Of a stretch of DNA of 8,569 nucleotides, positions 5,901 to 8,569 are shown piece by piece. Each line of letters opens with the position of its first letter. Position 1 is the stretch's first letter. A program made the translations under genes and the position numbers. Source of the stretch: Thermomicrobiaceae bacterium (GTDB taxonomy: Bacteria > Chloroflexota > Chloroflexia > Thermomicrobiales > Thermomicrobiaceae). The notes under the pieces were generated by a model, which was not told the DNA's origin, ran no database searches, and saw only the letters and a list, made by a program, of their open reading frames with translations. The stretch is from assembly GCA_025966355.1 (NCBI GenBank), contig JAICWZ010000062.1, positions 1 through 8,569 on the forward strand, written 5' to 3'.

Positions 5901-6026
5901 TCGCTGTTCATTCCGCTCACGAGGGCACGACGATCCACGAGACGGCCTCACGCCGCCTTCAACCTGACGAGCCACCGGCAGATCGAAACCAGATCGGCTC
6001 GCCTCGTGCCGCAATCAGGACACATA

Positions 6027-6035
6027 AGTATAACA
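6027..6035 (-). promoter_or_regulatory. Extended -10 promoter element for prfC
   Basis: On the minus strand the sequence reads TGTTATACT: TATACT at 6032-6027 preceded by TGn. No good -35 box sits 16-18 bases upstream, as expected for an extended -10 promoter. Transcription would start near 6020, giving an untranslated leader of about 120 bases before the ATG at 5900. This lets prfC be transcribed independently of the upstream LLM gene, which ends at 6048 on the same strand. The leader (5901-6020) shows no clear terminator or known RNA motif. Confidence 0.4.
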
Positions 6036-6047
6036 ATCCCGCGCGAG

Positions 6048-7022
6048 CTATCCCCGAAAATACGGAATGACCTCGCGCCCGAGCGCTTCGATCGCGGCGG
6101 CGGGGTCAGGACCGAGGGGCGGACCGAAGCTGAGGTGCCGCACGCCGAGTTCGACCAGCGCTTCGAGGCGCGGGATGAGATCGCGCGGTGTGCCGACGAC
6201 GCCGATGCGCAGCATCCGCGCATCCACAAGCCCACGCGCCTTCCCCGGATCGCGTTCGACCATCAGCGCCTGTTCGATGGGGCGGAAGTCGTCCTGCGTC
6301 AATCCGAGCCGTTGCCAGATGAGCGGGCTGAGCGCGTGGCCGTAATAGGCGATCTTGTCCTTCAGCACCGTCTCGGCCGCGACGCGGTCGTCCGAGATCG
6401 AGCACCAGATGCAGGCAGCGATGTCGATCTCATCGCGCGCGCGGCCGGCCCGTTCCGCCCCATCGCGGATGAACGGCAGCACCGTCTCGTAGTGCTCGGG
6501 TGGAAAGAGGAGCGGCAAGACGCCATCGGCGACTTCGCCCGCGAGACGGAGCATGTTCGGGCTCATCGCCGCCAGATAGATTGGCAGCGGTCGCGCGGGA
6601 AAGCGCAGATAGGCCTCCGGCTGCCAGCCGGGAACCGGTTGGCCGCCAAGCACGGCGCGGATCTGCTCCATGGCGCGGCGCGTATCGCGCAGCGGCCGCT
6701 CCTGCGGGATCTCGACCCACTTGAGAAATTCGGCCGCTCCGGCACCGATGCCGAGCTTGAAGCGACCGCCGCTCAATTCATCGAGCGTCGCGGCGAACAT
6801 GGCGATCTCGGACGGGTGCAGCGTGTACGGATTGACGATGCAGGTGCCGAATTCGATCCGTTCGGTCGCCAGCGCCACCGCCGCCAGAAGGACAGGAGCG
6901 CTTCGCACGAACAGATCGTGGCTCACCCAGAACTGATCGAAGCCCGCCGCTTCGGCGACGCGCGCCAACCGCATATACTCCGCCACCGGCAAATCATTAT
7001 TGAGCCGAATACTGAAGCGCAC
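6048..7022 (-). CDS. LLM-class flavin/F420-dependent oxidoreductase
   Basis: 324 residues, a luciferase-like TIM barrel of the group that includes F420-dependent methylenetetrahydromethanopterin reductase (Mer) and many bacterial oxidoreductases. Visible hallmarks: N-terminal MRFSIRLNNDLP; AEAAGFDQFWVSHDLF at about 23-38; ATERIEFGTCIVNPYTLHP, which contributes to the cofactor pocket; LDELSGGRFKLGIGAG, the conserved flavin/F420 phosphate region; PLPIYLAAMSPNMLRLAGEVADGVL; and a C-terminal GVRHLSFGPPLGPD like that of Mer homologues. The reaction is probably a hydride transfer using F420 or FMN; the substrate is not predictable. The start is GTG (7020-7022), chosen because an in-frame TGA lies two codons upstream and a GGAAG ribosome-binding site precedes it. 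It lies upstream of prfC on the same strand with a 147-base gap and diverges from the HdeD gene. Confidence 0.9.
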   Translation of the reverse strand: MRFSIRLNNDLPVAEYMRLARVAEAAGFDQFWVSHDLFVRSAPVLLAAVALATERIEFGTCIVNPYTLHPSEIAMFAATLDELSGGRFKLGIGAGAAEFLKWVEIPQERPLRDTRRAMEQIRAVLGGQPVPGWQPEAYLRFPARPLPIYLAAMSPNMLRLAGEVADGVLPLLFPPEHYETVLPFIRDGAERAGRARDEIDIAACIWCSISDDRVAAETVLKDKIAYYGHALSPLIWQRLGLTQDDFRPIEQALMVERDPGKARGLVDARMLRIGVVGTPRDLIPRLEALVELGVRHLSFGPPLGPDPAAAIEALGREVIPYFRG

Positions 7023-7061
7023 GCATCACTTCCATCCACACAGGCGACACCAGCCACAGAG

Positions 7062-7090
7062 ATTCTAACCAGCGACGACGCGCCTGTCGT
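7062..7090 (-). promoter_or_regulatory. Candidate promoter for the LLM oxidoreductase gene
   Basis: On the minus strand, ACGACA (7090-7085; matches the GACA half of TTGACA) is followed after 17 bases by TAGAAT (7067-7062), one base from TATAAT. The expected start is near 7055, about 33 bases upstream of the GTG. No equally good promoter is visible for the divergent HdeD gene; TTGCGC at 7113-7118 lacks a good -10 partner. Confidence 0.45.
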
Positions 7091-7173
7091 GCGCCAGTCG
7101 ATGGATCGGCTCTTGCGCCTTCGCAAACGAATGCGGCGATCGATTTCACAACCATGGTGAGCGGAGGGGACAG

Positions 7174-7719
7174 ATGTTCGAGCTGGTACAACGGAACTGG
7201 TGGATGATCGCGATCCGCGGCGCGATCGCCGTTATCTTCGGCATCCTGGCGCTGATCTGGCCGGGTCTGACCGTCCTGACATTGATCATCTTCTTCGGCG
7301 CCTTCGCTATTGTGGATGGTGTCTTCGCGATTGGCTCGGCGATCCGACGCGCCGAACGACGCGTAGAATGGTGGCCGGAACTCGTCGAAGGCGTCCTCGG
7401 CATCATCATCGGTCTGATCGCCTTCATCTGGCCCGGCCTCACCGCGCTCGGTCTGCTCTACATCATCGGTGTCTGGGCGGTCATCACCGGTATCACCGAA
7501 ATCGCGGCAGCCGTCCGGCTGCGTGCCGCCATCGATAACGAGTGGTTCCTCGGACTGAGCGGAGTGCTCTCGGTCGTCTGGGGCGTGATTCTCTTCATCT
7601 TCCCCGGCACCGGTGCGATCGCCATCGCCTGGCTGATCGGCATCCTGGCCATCATCTACGGCGCGGCGCTCCTCTCGTTCGCCTGGCGCATCCATAATCG
7701 CGGCGAACTACGGAGCTAA
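7174..7719 (+). CDS. HdeD family membrane protein (DUF308, triple repeat)
   Basis: 181 residues, almost entirely hydrophobic, with about six membrane segments. It is built from three internal repeats of a two-helix hairpin: each has a small-residue-rich helix ending in (W/F)PG, then a second helix ending near a G-I/V turn. The WPG/WPG/FPG tripeptides start at residues 29, 86 and 143, exactly 57 residues apart, which shows clean internal triplication. This is the HdeD/DUF308 architecture. E. coli HdeD is linked to acid resistance at high cell density, but the molecular function of the family is not settled. The start is supported by GGAGG (7163-7167) six bases before the ATG. It converges on the GGT-family gene, with a long inverted repeat after its stop. 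Confidence 0.92.
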   Translation: MFELVQRNWWMIAIRGAIAVIFGILALIWPGLTVLTLIIFFGAFAIVDGVFAIGSAIRRAERRVEWWPELVEGVLGIIIGLIAFIWPGLTALGLLYIIGVWAVITGITEIAAAVRLRAAIDNEWFLGLSGVLSVVWGVILFIFPGTGAIAIAWLIGILAIIYGAALLSFAWRIHNRGELRS

Positions 7720-7740
7720 CCATGAACCGCCCCGTTCCGT

Positions 7741-7927
7741 CGTAGGGGTTTGATTGATCAAACCCGGCCGATGTGCGTATGCACGAGGCGTGTTTCCCCA
7801 TCATCGCCGCTCGGGATACCCATGCGTGTCCACTCTGTGCCGACCGAGAATGCGACACGCTCAAGCGAACGGGGAGGACGGGCGCCGCCTGACCGGCGCG
7901 CCGGGTTTGATCAAACAAACCCCTACG
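7741..7927. repeat. Long inverted repeat between convergent genes (GTAGGGG type, element B)
   Basis: Arms 7741-7768 and 7900-7927 are 28 bases each with a single mismatch, separated by 131 bases. The outer ends are CGTAGGGG and CCCCTACG, as in element A, but the inner sequence differs. Each arm contains its own hairpin (GGGTTTGAT facing ATCAAACCC). The spacer carries a further 7-base inverted repeat, GCGTGTC (7824-7830) and GACACGC (7854-7860), and no convincing ORF. It occupies most of the 228-base gap between the HdeD stop (7719) and the GGT-family stop (7948). The shape resembles a non-autonomous palindromic element, but I see no target-site duplication flanking it. Confidence 0.85.
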
Positions 7928-7947
7928 GGAATGGCGTGCCCGCGTCG

Positions 7948-8569
7948 TTACCACCCCATTGCATAGCCATCGCGGCGCGGATCGGCGCAGCCGATGTAGG
8001 CGCCGCTTTCGAGGTCGATCAAGATGCCCTGACCCCCGCCCACCGCAGCCGAATAGCCGTCGATTGGGATGACCTCATGGCCGAGCAGGCGGAGGTCATC
8101 CAGCACGGCGCGTGGCACACGATCTTCGATCACCAGCTGCGTGTTGGCGATCGTCTTGAAGCGCGGCGCTTCGATCGCTGCTTGCACCCCGAAGCCGTGA
8201 TCGACGACGTTCGAGATCATCTGGAGCGTCGTCTGCGTGATGCCGAAGCCGCCCGGCGTGCCGATCTGCAGGAAAAGCCGGCCATCCTTGAAGAGCATCG
8301 TCGGCGTGAGCGGGCCGAGCAGCTGGCCGTTGCCGCGAATGACGTTCGGACTTCCCGGATCGAGATCGAGGAAGAAGAGAAAGTTGTTGAGCATGATGCC
8401 GGTCTCCCCCGCCATAAAGCCGGAGCCGAAGACGGCGCCGATACTCTGGGTAATCGAGACCGCGTTACCGGCCTGATCGATCACATCGAGATGCGTGGTG
8501 CATTCGCGCGTGAAATCAGCCGGATCCCCCGGCACGACGGCTCCGTCCGGCCGTGGTCGCGTGAAGCGA
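7948..8569 (-). CDS. Gamma-glutamyltransferase family protein, small-subunit part (partial)
   Basis: The frame runs off the right edge, so only the C-terminal 207 or so residues are present. They cover the small subunit made by self-cleavage in this N-terminal-nucleophile hydrolase family. The nucleophile motif TTH is present (ECTTHLDVID), followed by GNAVSITQSIG, FGSG, the GETGIMLNN stretch, a TPTMLFKDG segment, GTPGG (oxyanion region) and EAPRF, all in family order. Family members transfer or hydrolyse gamma-glutamyl groups, usually outside the cytoplasm. Most E. coli GGT residues that hold the glutamyl group are changed here (see findings), so glutathione may not be the substrate. The GTG at 8533-8535 is internal: coding continues upstream as RFTRPRPDGAV. 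The true start is outside the window. Confidence 0.88.
   Translation of the reverse strand, partial: RFTRPRPDGAVVPGDPADFTRECTTHLDVIDQAGNAVSITQSIGAVFGSGFMAGETGIMLNNFLFFLDLDPGSPNVIRGNGQLLGPLTPTMLFKDGRLFLQIGTPGGFGITQTTLQMISNVVDHGFGVQAAIEAPRFKTIANTQLVIEDRVPRAVLDDLRLLGHEVIPIDGYSAAVGGGQGILIDLESGAYIGCADPRRDGYAMGW

Noticed and set aside
5901..6014. 38-residue N-terminal extension of RF3 from TTG 6012-6014
   Set aside because: The start would lie almost at the predicted transcription start, with no ribosome-binding site, and the residues do not resemble RF3.
5886..7160. 424-residue plus-strand ORF opposite the LLM gene
   Set aside because: It is the antisense shadow of the LLM oxidoreductase gene, charged and family-less, while the minus strand gives a full, recognisable protein.
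6997..7695. 232-residue Asp/Glu-rich minus-strand ORF opposite HdeD
   Set aside because: Highly acidic shadow of the hydrophobic HdeD coding strand; no ribosome-binding site or family match.
7741..7927. Element B as a complete insertion sequence
   Set aside because: Only about 187 bases, no transposase frame, and no visible target duplication; at most a non-autonomous element.

Overview
The window reads as ordinary chromosome of a GC-rich, free-living bacterium. My best guess is Chloroflexota (Thermomicrobia or Sphaerobacter-like) or a related soil lineage. This rests on gene content (LLM-class F420/flavin oxidoreductase, ABC-F ATPase with a DEPDNHLD box, HdeD protein, YckD-like secreted repeat protein, cysteine-tailed ArsM end) and on GTAGGGG-type intergenic palindromes. 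It is inference, not proof. I see no tRNA, rRNA, CRISPR array, transposase or prophage gene.

Layout, left to right. 1-210 (+): C-terminal end of a probable arsenite methyltransferase. 226-315: long inverted repeat. 325-984 (-): small secreted two-repeat protein. About 1099-1491: promoter, structured leader with a possible 52-codon ORF, and a strong intrinsic terminator, all upstream of an ABC-F ATPase gene (1492-3153, +). 3204-3535: a second promoter, a perfect palindrome at the expected transcription start and a hairpin-rich leader, ahead of a Nudix hydrolase gene (about 3536-4156, +). 4174-4245: another long inverted repeat. 4248-5900 (-): peptide chain release factor 3. 6048-7022 (-): LLM-class oxidoreductase. 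7174-7719 (+): HdeD-family membrane protein. 7741-7927: third long inverted repeat. 7948-8569 (-): 3' part of a gamma-glutamyltransferase-family gene, cut by the window edge.

The genes do not form one pathway. Two act on the ribosome (ABC-F and RF3), and several look stress or detoxification related (ArsM, HdeD, Nudix, GGT-like). Most are single-gene units with their own 5' regions.

The most interesting material is non-coding. First, all three convergent gene junctions hold a long, nearly perfect inverted repeat from three dissimilar sequence types; two share GTAGGGG/CCCCTAC ends and a hairpin-within-arm design. Second, the ABC-F leader has the layout of a transcription attenuator: a terminator hairpin, an upstream antiterminator segment matching its 3' arm, and segments that could sequester that antiterminator. 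Third, the Nudix gene has a long structured leader of no class I recognise. A fourth point is protein-level: the GGT-like fragment keeps the catalytic threonine but lacks most of the residues that bind the gamma-glutamyl group in E. coli GGT.
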